Shown here in pieces: positions 24,802 to 32,229 of a DNA stretch of 39,294 bases; within the stretch, counting starts at the first letter, position 1; every line of letters starts with the position of its first letter. The notes beneath the pieces were generated by a model. The model had not been told where the DNA came from. It saw only the letters and a list, made by a program, of their open reading frames with translations, and searched no databases. The translations under genes and the position numbers were made by a program. Location of the stretch: positions 268,040 to 307,333 of the forward strand of contig DEKK01000016.1 in assembly GCA_002353815.1 (NCBI GenBank), given 5' to 3'. The stretch comes from Bifidobacteriaceae bacterium UBA2724. GTDB lineage: Bacteria; Actinomycetota; Actinomycetes; Actinomycetales; Bifidobacteriaceae.

Positions 24802-25623
24802 ATGAGTGCGTGCGTAAGCACCGCAAGCGGCGGTCACGTGCGGGGTCGCCGGGGCGGCGAAGACGTGATGCCTGCGCAGCCGGATGGCGATGTTGCATCG
24901 ACTGTGGAAAGGCTGCGGGCGCTCGTTCGTTCACAAGGGTATGAGGTCGGGGAAAGGCTTGGGTCTGAACGTTCGCTCAGCGATGCGCTTGGCATGTCTC
25001 GTTCCCAGTTGCGCCGTGCCCTCGACATCATGGAACGCACCCACGAAATAGTGCGCAAAATCGGTCGTGGCGGAGGCGTGGTCGTGTCTGATGGGCGAAT
25101 AGAACGCAACGTCAACGCCGTGGAATCGTTGCCCACCATCGCACGACGGCAGGGGATGCTCGTTTCTTCCCATGTGCTGTCGGCGGTTTTGACCACGGCA
25201 TCGCCTGCAGATGCGCGGCAACTGCATCTGGACTCCGAATCGCTGGTATATAGAATCGTAAGGCAAAGGATCGGTGACGGTTCCCCGTTGTCGGTGGAGG
25301 TGAATGTTCTGCCGGCCGGTATGTTCCCTGGACTTCTGTCACGTGATCTGACTTTGCCTCTCTACCATATTTTCGAATATGACTATGGCGTGGTGCTTGA
25401 GCGAGTTGAGGAAACAATCGAGGCGATTGCCGCCGACGGCGAACTAACAGACAGGCTTGAACTCGCAGCCGGGGAGCCGGTCATGAGAATTCGCAGGCTG
25501 TCTTTTGGCCCCGAAGGAATGCCATACGAAAAAGCCGATGAGTTCTACCCGGCATCGAAAATCCGCTTTACGATGCAGCATTCGGGTTATGTGCGCCTGT
25601 CGGCAACGCAGCACGAAACATGA
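24802..25623 (+). CDS. GntR-family regulator with UTRA domain
   Basis: A 273-residue GntR/HutC-type regulator. The N-terminal winged helix (about residues 35-95) contains ERLGSERSLSDALGMSRSQL and RALDIMERTHEIVRKIGRGG. The UTRA ligand-binding domain follows, with SESLVYRIVRQRIGDGSPLS, EETIEAIAADGELTDRLELA and MRIRRLSFGPEGMPYEKADE. UTRA regulators of the PhnF/PhnR type often control phosphonate genes, which suits the upstream cluster; the effector is probably its substrate. GGAGGG lies before the ATG at 24802; an ATG at 24868 is an alternative that keeps both domains. It follows the PLP enzyme by 138 bp on the same strand. Confidence 0.88.
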   Translation: MSACVSTASGGHVRGRRGGEDVMPAQPDGDVASTVERLRALVRSQGYEVGERLGSERSLSDALGMSRSQLRRALDIMERTHEIVRKIGRGGGVVVSDGRIERNVNAVESLPTIARRQGMLVSSHVLSAVLTTASPADARQLHLDSESLVYRIVRQRIGDGSPLSVEVNVLPAGMFPGLLSRDLTLPLYHIFEYDYGVVLERVEETIEAIAADGELTDRLELAAGEPVMRIRRLSFGPEGMPYEKADEFYPASKIRFTMQHSGYVRLSATQHET

Positions 25624-25885
25624 ACGATGATTTCGCCGATGTGCGCTCCGAGCCCCCCCTCATTGTTCCCCGCGTGCCGCCGCCTTGGAGCGGTGCCGCG
25701 GAACGGTTGGGTGATTAAGCTCACAGCAATTCGTGCGGTTTTCACCGAACCGACGCATGGCGCATGGCAAACTAGTGTGAGCGATAACGTATATGGTGCG
25801 CGTCGTGTGTACCGGTGCGCGGAGCGGACCCGAGAAGGGTTCTGAGACGCAAGTTCCCAGACAAGCAAGAGTGATTGGACGAAGA

Positions 25886-27217
25886 GTGAGTGACATCAAG
25901 TCTGAAGGCGACGAGCTTCGAGTGGTCGGCGGCAAGCCGCTGAGCGGACAGATCAAGGTTCGCGGCGCCAAGAACTTCGTGAGCAAGGCCATGGTCGCGG
26001 CGCTGCTGGCGCCCGGTACCTCCGTGCTCAAGAACGTGCCCGAGATCCGTGATGTGCGCGTGGTCTCCGACCTGCTGCGTCTGCATGGCGTGAACGTCAC
26101 CTTCGACGGCGACCGCGGCATCGTCAGCATCGACGCCTCGCACGTCGACCTGGCCGATGTGGCCGACGTCGACACGCTCGCCGGTTCCTCGCGCATCCCG
26201 ATTCTGTTCTCCGGCCCGCTGCTGCACCGTCTGGGCGAGGCGTTCATTCCATCGCTCGGCGGCTGCCGCATCGGCGACCGTCCGATCGACTTCCACCTGG
26301 AGACCCTGCGCCGCCTCGGCGCCACCGTCGACAAGGAACACGCCGACGGCATCCACATCACGGCTCCCGACGGCCTCCACGGCGCGAAGATCCACCTGCC
26401 GTACCCCTCGGTCGGCGCCACCGAGCAGACCCTGCTCGCCGCGGTGCTCGCCGACGGCAAAACCGAGCTTTCCGGCGCCGCCATCGAGCCCGAGATCATG
26501 GACCTCATCTGCGTGCTGCAGAAGATGGGCGCCATCATCTCCGTCGACGTCGACCGCACGATTCGCATCGAGGGCGTGGAGAAGCTCAAGGGCTACGAGC
26601 ACACGGCCCTGACCGACCGCATCGAGGCCGCGAGCTGGGCGTCCGCCGCCCTTGCCACGCGCGGTGACATCTTCGTCAAGGGCGCCACGCAGCCCGAGAT
26701 GATGACCTTCCTCAACGTCTTCCGCAAGATCGGCGGCGAATTCGAGGTGCGTGACGACGGCATCCGCTTCTGGCATCCGGGCGGGGATTTGAAGCCCGTG
26801 GCCATCGAAACCGACGTGCATCCCGGCTTCATGACGGACTGGCAGCAGCCGCTCGTCGTGGCGCTGACGCAGGCCAACGGCCTGAGCATCGTGCACGAAA
26901 CCGTGTATGAGAACCGCTTCGGCTTCACCAAGCCCCTCGTGCAGATGGGCGCCACCATCCAGCTGTACCGCGAATGCCTCGGCTCCCTGCCCTGCCGCTT
27001 CCAGCAGCGCAACTTCGAACATTCCGCGGTGATTTTCGGACCCACCCCGCTGACCGGCCAGGACATCGACGTGCCCGACCTGCGCGGCGGCTTCAGCCAC
27101 CTCATCGCGGCGCTCGCGGCATCCGGTCCCTCCACGGTGCACGGCATCTCCCTCATCGACCGCGGCTACGCCGACTTCCGCGGCAAGCTCCGTGCCCTCG
27201 GCGCGGAAATTGAGTAG
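25886..27217 (+). CDS. murA: UDP-N-acetylglucosamine 1-carboxyvinyltransferase
   Basis: MurA transfers enolpyruvate from PEP to UDP-GlcNAc, the first committed step of peptidoglycan synthesis. The 443 residues show KVRGAKNFVSKAM (the Lys/Asn substrate loop), the flexible loop GGCRIGDRPIDFH with the catalytic Cys127 that fosfomycin alkylates, DRIEAASWASAA, ETVYENRFGF, DLRGGFSHLIAA and the ending DRGYADFRGKLRALGA. I chose the GTG at 25886 (MSDIKSEGDELRVVGG) because it gives the usual N-terminus; an in-frame ATG at 25793 would add 31 residues of arginine-rich sequence. The catalytic Cys is intact, so fosfomycin sensitivity of the enzyme is expected. Confidence 0.95.
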   Translation: MSDIKSEGDELRVVGGKPLSGQIKVRGAKNFVSKAMVAALLAPGTSVLKNVPEIRDVRVVSDLLRLHGVNVTFDGDRGIVSIDASHVDLADVADVDTLAGSSRIPILFSGPLLHRLGEAFIPSLGGCRIGDRPIDFHLETLRRLGATVDKEHADGIHITAPDGLHGAKIHLPYPSVGATEQTLLAAVLADGKTELSGAAIEPEIMDLICVLQKMGAIISVDVDRTIRIEGVEKLKGYEHTALTDRIEAASWASAALATRGDIFVKGATQPEMMTFLNVFRKIGGEFEVRDDGIRFWHPGGDLKPVAIETDVHPGFMTDWQQPLVVALTQANGLSIVHETVYENRFGFTKPLVQMGATIQLYRECLGSLPCRFQQRNFEHSAVIFGPTPLTGQDIDVPDLRGGFSHLIAALAASGPSTVHGISLIDRGYADFRGKLRALGAEIE

Positions 27218-28322
27218 CGTTTCGGCAGGGGGACTATGGAATGGCGGTGACGCCGCCGACAATCCCGCTGACTGGCCAGTGAAGGTGTTGGACTACAACG
27301 AGCTTCGCGAGACGAACTCGGGGCTGGTCGATATCGACGGCACCGTGCAGACAATCAGGCACTCGCGTCATGTGCGTCTCGGCGTATGGTGCGCGGTCGT
27401 CGCCATTGTATGCCTTGCCGTCGCGGCTGTGCTTGTGCCGTCGGCCATGAACTTCCCCACAACTCAGCGGCTACTGACCTTCATCTATGCGGTGATCGTG
27501 GGCGTGTTCGTGGTCTTCACCATTCCGCTGTTCAAGTGGGCGCAGTACCCCAACCTGACGATGGAGGAACGCGCTCGGCTGAGCGATGCGCGCGAGATCG
27601 CCATGAACGTGCGCCGCGTGGCTGCGAGTGACCTCAAACGGTCGTATGAATTCGTAGACATCATGGCGGAGAAGGACGTGCTCACCGCTGTGAAGCGTGG
27701 CGACATGATGGTCAAGGAGTGGGAACCGGGGCGCTCCGTGGATTTCTTTGAGTGTCCGAAGGATGGCAGGAATCGCGATTTCCGCATTTTCTATCGCAAA
27801 ACCCCGTTGCCTGACCGGTATGATATCTACGATTCCTCCGTCGACCACGGGACTCGATGCCTCCTCCAGATTTCGGGTGACCGGGCGCGCATCATTCCCG
27901 AGGATCCGCTCGATGAGCTGTCGCGCACGCCTTCGAAAGGCGAGAACGTCCGGGTGGAGTTTGACGATTCCAATGGTGCGTCATCCGGCAAGTTTGTGTC
28001 GATTGGGTATCTGGCGCAAGACGAGGTTGCGTTGCGCCGCGCGCCCGGGCAGGGGTACCAGCAGCGCTTTCCGCTGGAGTTCGCGCCGGGCTTCAGTTCG
28101 GTGGTGTTCTGGGCTGTCTTCGGGCCGTTCGGACTTCTTCTTAAGCCCATCCTGTGGCTTCTCGTGCATGTGCTTATTCCACGCGAGGGGCGCGGAAGCT
28201 ATTGTTTCCGCGACAGCGACAGGTTCTTCGTGCCGTGGCTGAGGTACGGCGGCGCGGTTGCTGGCATTCTGCTGTGGATCCTGGTGTTCCTGCTGCTCAT
28301 GCTGCTCACCAGCAGTCACTGA
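27192..28322 (+). CDS. membrane protein of unknown function
   Basis: A protein of up to 376 residues that I do not recognise. Four hydrophobic segments are visible: about residues 62-82 (VWCAVVAIVCLAVAAVLV), 93-113 (FIYAVIVGVFVVFTIPLF), 307-330 (VVFWAVFGPFGLLLKPILWL) and 352-374 (AGILLWILVFLLLMLL). A soluble domain of nearly 200 residues lies between the second and third. No catalytic motif stands out. The start is uncertain: the GTG at 27192 overlaps murA by 26 bp, TTG at 27210 or GTG at 27279 would also work, and none has a good ribosome binding site. Coupling to murA translation is plausible. Confidence 0.75.
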   Translation: MPSARKLSSVSAGGLWNGGDAADNPADWPVKVLDYNELRETNSGLVDIDGTVQTIRHSRHVRLGVWCAVVAIVCLAVAAVLVPSAMNFPTTQRLLTFIYAVIVGVFVVFTIPLFKWAQYPNLTMEERARLSDAREIAMNVRRVAASDLKRSYEFVDIMAEKDVLTAVKRGDMMVKEWEPGRSVDFFECPKDGRNRDFRIFYRKTPLPDRYDIYDSSVDHGTRCLLQISGDRARIIPEDPLDELSRTPSKGENVRVEFDDSNGASSGKFVSIGYLAQDEVALRRAPGQGYQQRFPLEFAPGFSSVVFWAVFGPFGLLLKPILWLLVHVLIPREGRGSYCFRDSDRFFVPWLRYGGAVAGILLWILVFLLLMLLTSSH

Positions 28323-28385
28323 GGTGCCGGCGGGGATGCCGCTGGCGGCGGGGATGCCATCGGTGCGCTGCCGGCGCGGCGGTTG

Positions 28386-28554
28386 GTATTCGCCACTTCG
28401 GCGGTGTTTTTTCGCCGCCGAAGTGGCGAATACGATGCGGCCGGTGGTGTAATTGGCGTTTCGGCGGCGTTTTCTGCCGCCGATGTGGGGAATGCGGTGG
28501 CGCGGGGTATGTAATTGTCGTTTCGGCGGTGGTTTCTGCCGCCGAAAGGGCAAT
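28386..28554. repeat. left cluster of GC-rich hairpin repeats
   Basis: Three units about 61-65 bp apart each carry a TTCGGCGG...CCGCCGAA-type hairpin. Unit 1 has a perfect 19-bp stem, GTATTCGCCACTTCGGCGG (28386-28404) with 28415-28433, and a T6 loop. Unit 2 is TCGGCGGC (28461-28468) with GCCGCCGA (28476-28483). Unit 3 is TTTCGGCGG (28521-28529) with CCGCCGAAA (28539-28547). The family recurs at 34545-34653 and 35355-35376. The first stem may also end the upstream transcript. Confidence 0.85.
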
Positions 28555-28780
28555 CGCACACGATGAATTAGAAACTGAGGCTGTGCGCGATGGCGAGGCG
28601 AACCGAGATGCACAGGTATATGGTTTCCGCCGAGAAGTTGGCATAGAAGTGCTATGTCTGCGATTTGTCTGGTGTCGAGGATTTTTTACAGAAGCCAGTA
28701 TTTCCGCTACGGCTTGATGTGCTCACGTTAGGGGATCGATATGTATTAAAACGTAGGTCAATTACTGGAAAGGAACAGAG
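28555..28780 (+). promoter_or_regulatory. epeX upstream region with dyad
   Basis: AT-richer leader region of the epipeptide locus. A perfect dyad CATAG-AAGTG-CTATG lies at 28642-28656, about 125 bp before epeX, and could be an operator. A possible -35 is TTGATG (28714-28719), with TATGTATTAA-like sequence around 28740-28749 as a -10, but the spacing is not ideal. The epeX ribosome binding site is GAAAGGAACAG. Confidence 0.4.
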
Positions 28781-28906
28781 ATGACCTCTTTGGAAAATGA
28801 ACTTCTGGAACTTGAAGATGAGAATCAGCTGATTGAACTTGCTGACCAGGATGACATGTTCTATTTCGTCGGTGGCGGCAATGGTAGGTGGCTGATCGGT
28901 TTCTAG
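28781..28906 (+). CDS. epeX: epipeptide precursor EpeX-like
   Basis: A 41-residue ribosomal peptide. The N-terminal leader (1-25) is acidic and Leu/Glu-rich (SLENELLELEDENQLIEL). The C-terminal core FYFVGGGNGRWLIGF (27-41) aligns without gaps to the Bacillus subtilis EpeX/YydF core WYFVKSKENRWILGSGH: Tyr, Phe, Val, Arg, Trp and Gly are shared and Ile-Leu is swapped to Leu-Ile. Val36 and Ile44 of EpeX become D-residues; the equivalents are Val30 and Leu38 (or Ile39). There is no Cys, which excludes sactipeptide or lanthipeptide thioethers. GAAAGGA precedes the ATG. A radical SAM gene follows, as in epeXE. Confidence 0.88.
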   Translation: MTSLENELLELEDENQLIELADQDDMFYFVGGGNGRWLIGF

Positions 28907-28929
28907 AAAGCATACACATTAGCAGGATA

Positions 28930-28992
28930 ATGCTCCGTTCTTCCTTCGTCTGTTGCAAGGAAAGTTTTCAGGACAAAGGACGGGCGGAGCAT
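28930..28992 (+). promoter_or_regulatory. stem-loop between epeX and epeE
   Basis: ATGCTCCG (28930-28937) pairs with CGGAGCAT (28985-28992), enclosing an inner stem TTCCTT (28941-28946)/AAGGAA (28957-28962). It lies between the precursor and epimerase genes and could stabilise or partly terminate the transcript so that more precursor than enzyme is made. There is no T-run directly after it. Confidence 0.5.
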
Positions 28993-29018
28993 CATTCTTT
29001 GTCCTATTAGGAGGTCCA

Positions 29019-29996
29019 GTGACTGGCGTTGCGATAGCGGTAGATAGCCGTTGTCCGATTCGTTGTGAGCATTGTTATTTTTCTTGCGGCCCGAAATCCC
29101 AAGATCGCCTTTCGGACGATGCAGTAGCGAGGATCGTAGACGAATGCATAACGCGGGACGACATTGATTCCGTCAGTTTCACTGGCGGTGAGGCGCTCCT
29201 GCGAAAGCCCCTTGTCCTTTCAATGATTGCAAAGGCGACGTCTGGCGGACTTCATACAACATTGGTTACCAATGGCTTTTGGGGAGTTTCCGATAGGCTT
29301 GCCAAGACATATCTTGCAGACATGAAATCGTCCGGTCTCTCTCGGCTCACAATTAGCTATGACTATTTCCATCAGAAGTATGTAGCCTCTCGCAAAATAA
29401 TCACAATACTTGCTGCGAATCGAGAATTCGGCATTCCGTGTTCGATCAATATGGCTGTTACGAAAAGTGAAGATGGACTGAACCTGATTAAAGAACTCGA
29501 CGAGATGGGTTTTAACGTTCCTGTCACGCGATTCCCAGTCGTGCCAGTTGGGCAAGCCTCTTCACTGCCAGGTAATGAGCTGTTTCGGCATAGCGCTGAA
29601 GATGACAAATCCCTTCGCTGCCCGTCGTTCGAACTCTTGTACCATTTTGATGGGAAAGTTTATCCATGCTGTTCACCGGCCATTGCTTCCACGTGCCTGT
29701 CGTTGGGCTCTGTTGATTCTCTATCTGTTGATGAAGCAGAGCGGCGATTAACTCATAATCAAGTTCTTGCTTACATTCAGAGGGTCGGTTTCCGCGATCT
29801 CTTGATGGAATGCAGGAGGGAAGGTCTTGTTACCGGAGACGTACAGATTGTGAATTCTTGTGATTTGTGTCGAATGATTTTCGGTGACGAAGATATTGCT
29901 CGATTCGCCATTTGCTATATCCGGGAACAAGTGCAATCTGGTGATTCTGCCCCGATAGGGGTGGGGAGGCAAAATGGATTTTCCTGTGATGCATAG
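29019..29996 (+). CDS. epeE: radical SAM/SPASM peptide epimerase EpeE-like
   Basis: A 325-residue radical SAM enzyme expected to invert the alpha-carbon of chosen residues in EpeX. The SAM cluster motif C12-x3-C16-x2-C19 sits in DSRCPIRCEHCYFSC, matching the LDSRC-x3-C-x2-C start of YydG. SFTGGEALL follows at about 53-61. The C-terminal SPASM-like cysteines are Cys201 (RCPSF), Cys217-218 (YPCCS), Cys226, Cys281 and Cys284 (SCDLC); one of them should be the hydrogen donor. The GTG at 29019 has TAGGAGG five bases upstream and gives the right N-terminus; a TTG at 28953 lacks this. The 3' end overlaps epeP by 23 bp. Confidence 0.9.
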   Translation: MTGVAIAVDSRCPIRCEHCYFSCGPKSQDRLSDDAVARIVDECITRDDIDSVSFTGGEALLRKPLVLSMIAKATSGGLHTTLVTNGFWGVSDRLAKTYLADMKSSGLSRLTISYDYFHQKYVASRKIITILAANREFGIPCSINMAVTKSEDGLNLIKELDEMGFNVPVTRFPVVPVGQASSLPGNELFRHSAEDDKSLRCPSFELLYHFDGKVYPCCSPAIASTCLSLGSVDSLSVDEAERRLTHNQVLAYIQRVGFRDLLMECRREGLVTGDVQIVNSCDLCRMIFGDEDIARFAICYIREQVQSGDSAPIGVGRQNGFSCDA

Positions 29997-30753
29997 TGAG
30001 TACTATTTTGTCGATGATTCGTATGAATTGGTGAAGCGTAATGATGCAATCGTGATTTTGCGCAAAACGGATGGAAAACTGTTTAAGGTGCCGGAGAAAG
30101 AATGGCATCCGAATGTAAAATGGGCGCCCTTGCGTGCCTGTATGTCGGGAACCAATTTTGCTATTTCTCTGGTGCTGCTGGTTTTCGGAACCGTTGCAGC
30201 GTTCGTCATCCTTGTCACTTCTCATGAGACCCGTTTCCCTATATCCCGAGAAGGAATAGGCGTACTTCTCGTTTTGGGTGTGATTACGGTTGCTGTGCAT
30301 GAATTCGGCCATATGTTTGTACTGCAAAAATGTGGTAGAAGGCCTGCTGGTGTGGGAATAAAGATGAATTACTTCGTCTTTCCTGCGATATATGTAAGAA
30401 TGAATCATGTTAAGCTGCTTGCGGCAAGAGACCAGTTTGCCGTCCATGTGTCGGGTCTGCTGATTAATTATCTGATGCTTTTCGCGACGTATATCGTAAA
30501 TGCCGTATGGCTGCAATCGGCAAGCATTCAGATTGGAGTTCTTTACTTGCTACTCGGAGTCTTCTGCAATTCGCTGCCGCTACTTGATTCGGATGGGCAG
30601 AAGGCATTGTTCTCGGTGATGGGGTGGGACAAACCTCGCACGATGCGTATTGCACCCAAGCCAGTGAAAATCATCGATGGTGTGAGCTGGGTAGTCGTGA
30701 TAGCAACTTGTGTTTCATTCCTTGCTCCTGCGATTAAATTGATTGGAGAGTGA
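29974..30753 (+). CDS. epeP: M50-type membrane peptidase EpeP-like
   Basis: A 259-residue membrane metalloprotease of the site-2/M50 family, expected to cut the leader from modified EpeX. The zinc motif H109-E-F-G-H113 (VHEFGHM) lies in a hydrophobic segment, and the second motif is N199-SLPLLD-x-DG, the M50 N-x-x-P-x-x-x-D-G signature. Membrane spans include ISLVLLVFGTVAAFVILV, GVLLVLGVITVAV, LINYLMLFATYIVNAVW, IGVLYLLLGVF and WVVVIATCVSFLAPAI. The ATG at 29974 has GGGGAGG upstream and overlaps epeE. Position and fold match YydH in the Bacillus operon. Confidence 0.9.
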   Translation: MDFPVMHSEYYFVDDSYELVKRNDAIVILRKTDGKLFKVPEKEWHPNVKWAPLRACMSGTNFAISLVLLVFGTVAAFVILVTSHETRFPISREGIGVLLVLGVITVAVHEFGHMFVLQKCGRRPAGVGIKMNYFVFPAIYVRMNHVKLLAARDQFAVHVSGLLINYLMLFATYIVNAVWLQSASIQIGVLYLLLGVFCNSLPLLDSDGQKALFSVMGWDKPRTMRIAPKPVKIIDGVSWVVVIATCVSFLAPAIKLIGE

Positions 30754-31463
30754 ACCGATGGGAACGCGACGTGTTGATGATGGGCGTGTGCGCTTCGACG
30801 ATGTGTGTGTCGTATGGCCGGGTGCATGCGTTGGACCATGTGAACCTCGATATGCCATTGGGCGGGAAAGTTATTGGTCTGTTTGGGCCCAATGGAGCGG
30901 GGAAATCGACGTTCATGCGCGTTCTGTGCGGGTTCGATATGCGGTTCTCCGGTACGATTACCGCGCCGGATGTCTCTGATGTGTCGTTCATGCCCGATCG
31001 CTCGTATCTGTATGGGTTCCTGACGATTCGTGATGCGGTGAAAACTTTTACCTCGCGGTATTCAGATTTTGATGAGGCCAAGGCCCAGGAGGCTTTGTCG
31101 AAACTGGGACTTTCTTTGAATGCCACCGTGGGGTCTCTCTCCAAAGGCATGGGGGAGCAAACGCATTTGGTGCTGACATTCAGCCGTCGCTGCCCGTTGT
31201 ACGTTCTTGATGAGCCATTGGCGGCCGTCGACCCATATACGCGTGACAAGATCCTCGATATCCTGATGGAGGAGGTACGCCGTGGCGCGACCGTCCTGCT
31301 GAGCACGCACATCATCTCCGAAGTAGAACGTATCTTCACCGACGTGGTCATGATCGATTCAGGGCACATCATTGCGAGTGGCGATGCATCATCGCTCAGG
31401 AAACGATCAGGAAGTCTCGAGCAAGCGTTCAAAGACACAATGAAGGAGTTCAACAATGCGTGA
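30750..31463 (+). CDS. epeA: ABC ATPase EpeA-like, 5' end apparently frameshifted
   Basis: An ABC ATPase for peptide export or self-protection. In this frame Walker A is GPNGAGKST (46-54), the signature LSKGMGEQ, Walker B YVLDEPLAAVD and the H-loop LLSTHII. The N-terminus from the GTG at 30750 (MNRWERDVLMMGVCAST) is atypical, and its GGAG abuts the start codon. The ATG at 30758 has ideal spacing to that GGAG and encodes a typical first strand, GRVRFDDVCV, but in another frame that stops at 30979. One extra TG in the (TG)4 tract at 30802-30809 would fuse the two frames as DDVCVSYGRVHALDH. Either a weakly started variant or a gene switched off; phase variation or a sequencing error are both possible. 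Confidence 0.75.
   Translation: MNRWERDVLMMGVCASTMCVSYGRVHALDHVNLDMPLGGKVIGLFGPNGAGKSTFMRVLCGFDMRFSGTITAPDVSDVSFMPDRSYLYGFLTIRDAVKTFTSRYSDFDEAKAQEALSKLGLSLNATVGSLSKGMGEQTHLVLTFSRRCPLYVLDEPLAAVDPYTRDKILDILMEEVRRGATVLLSTHIISEVERIFTDVVMIDSGHIIASGDASSLRKRSGSLEQAFKDTMKEFNNA
30802..30810 (+). repeat. (TG)4 tract at the epeA frame junction
   Basis: The dinucleotide run TGTGTGTGT is located exactly where the reading frame from the ATG at 30758 must move to reach the Walker-A frame. Five TG copies would restore a continuous gene; four do not. Confidence 0.7.
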
Positions 31464-32229
31464 GGACATCATCATTCAGATTCGCAGAATTCTTCCGTTC
31501 ACCGTTTGCGTCCTTGCGGTTATTGTGGTTTGCGATATTTCCACCACTGCATATGCCGAGAAATGGTCATCGGTGACGCTCGTCGCCTCGATGGTGCATC
31601 TGCTTGCTTGGTGTGCAATCGTTGGCGTGGCCGCCGTGCGCATCTTTCGATGCTTCAATGGTGGCAATGATTATCTGCTGTTGCTTGCGCGTGGCAATAG
31701 GTTTGCCGGGGCCGTCCCCCTTGCCGTGGCTTGGGGATTGGCGATTTGGATCTGCTTTATGATTGATGCCCCTTTCCGGTTGATAGATGTGCCTTCGACC
31801 GGCCAGAGAGCGCTTCAGCCTGGTCAGCTTGCATTCTGGATTTGTTCACGCAGTGCATCCATCGTGGCGTTCATTTTGTTGGCGCTGTGCATTAGCGCTT
31901 TTGCAGGGCATATCCGCCGCACTAGTCTTGCCGCCATTGCGGCAACTATTGTGTACCTTGCTGCAACTGTCGGGCAAGGCGTGGCATTGTTCAAAACGAT
32001 GAGTACGAGTAGGCCCGATTTGACATGGGGCATTGGCTATAACACGGCTTTCAATGGCGTGAGCCAGTATGCGAATATCATGCCGATCATGATGTGGGAT
32101 CCGCAGGATCCTGATGTCGCTGCGACGTTGTATTCGCCTACGCTGTGGTCAAATGTCGGTCTGGCGGTTGTCATGCTTGCGCTGTGGCTCGTCGTCGTTC
32201 CGCGACTTCGTATCAGCTTCATTAAATAG
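31456..32229 (+). CDS. epeB: ABC permease EpeB-like
   Basis: A 257-residue ABC-2-type membrane subunit. Six hydrophobic segments are visible: ILPFTVCVLAVIVVC, LVASMVHLLAWCAIVGVAAV, AVPLAVAWGLAIWICFMI, SIVAFILLALCISAFA, LAAIAATIVYLAATVGQGVA, and NVGLAVVMLALWLVVVP. It should pair with the EpeA ATPase; in Bacillus the YydIJ pair protects the producer from its own epipeptide. The start overlaps epeA by 8 bp, so it is translationally coupled to it. Its stop overlaps the convergent kinase stop by 8 bp. Confidence 0.88.
   Translation: MREDIIIQIRRILPFTVCVLAVIVVCDISTTAYAEKWSSVTLVASMVHLLAWCAIVGVAAVRIFRCFNGGNDYLLLLARGNRFAGAVPLAVAWGLAIWICFMIDAPFRLIDVPSTGQRALQPGQLAFWICSRSASIVAFILLALCISAFAGHIRRTSLAAIAATIVYLAATVGQGVALFKTMSTSRPDLTWGIGYNTAFNGVSQYANIMPIMMWDPQDPDVAATLYSPTLWSNVGLAVVMLALWLVVVPRLRISFIK

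Noticed and set aside
28781..28906. Precursor as a sactipeptide, lanthipeptide or streptide-like peptide
   Set aside because: The core has no Cys, and no lanthionine synthetase is nearby. The ungapped match to EpeX and the EpeE-type neighbour fit an epipeptide better.
28953..29018. TTG at 28953 as the epeE start
   Set aside because: It would add 22 residues encoded inside the intergenic stem-loop. The GTG at 29019 has AGGAGG at ideal spacing and matches the family N-terminus.
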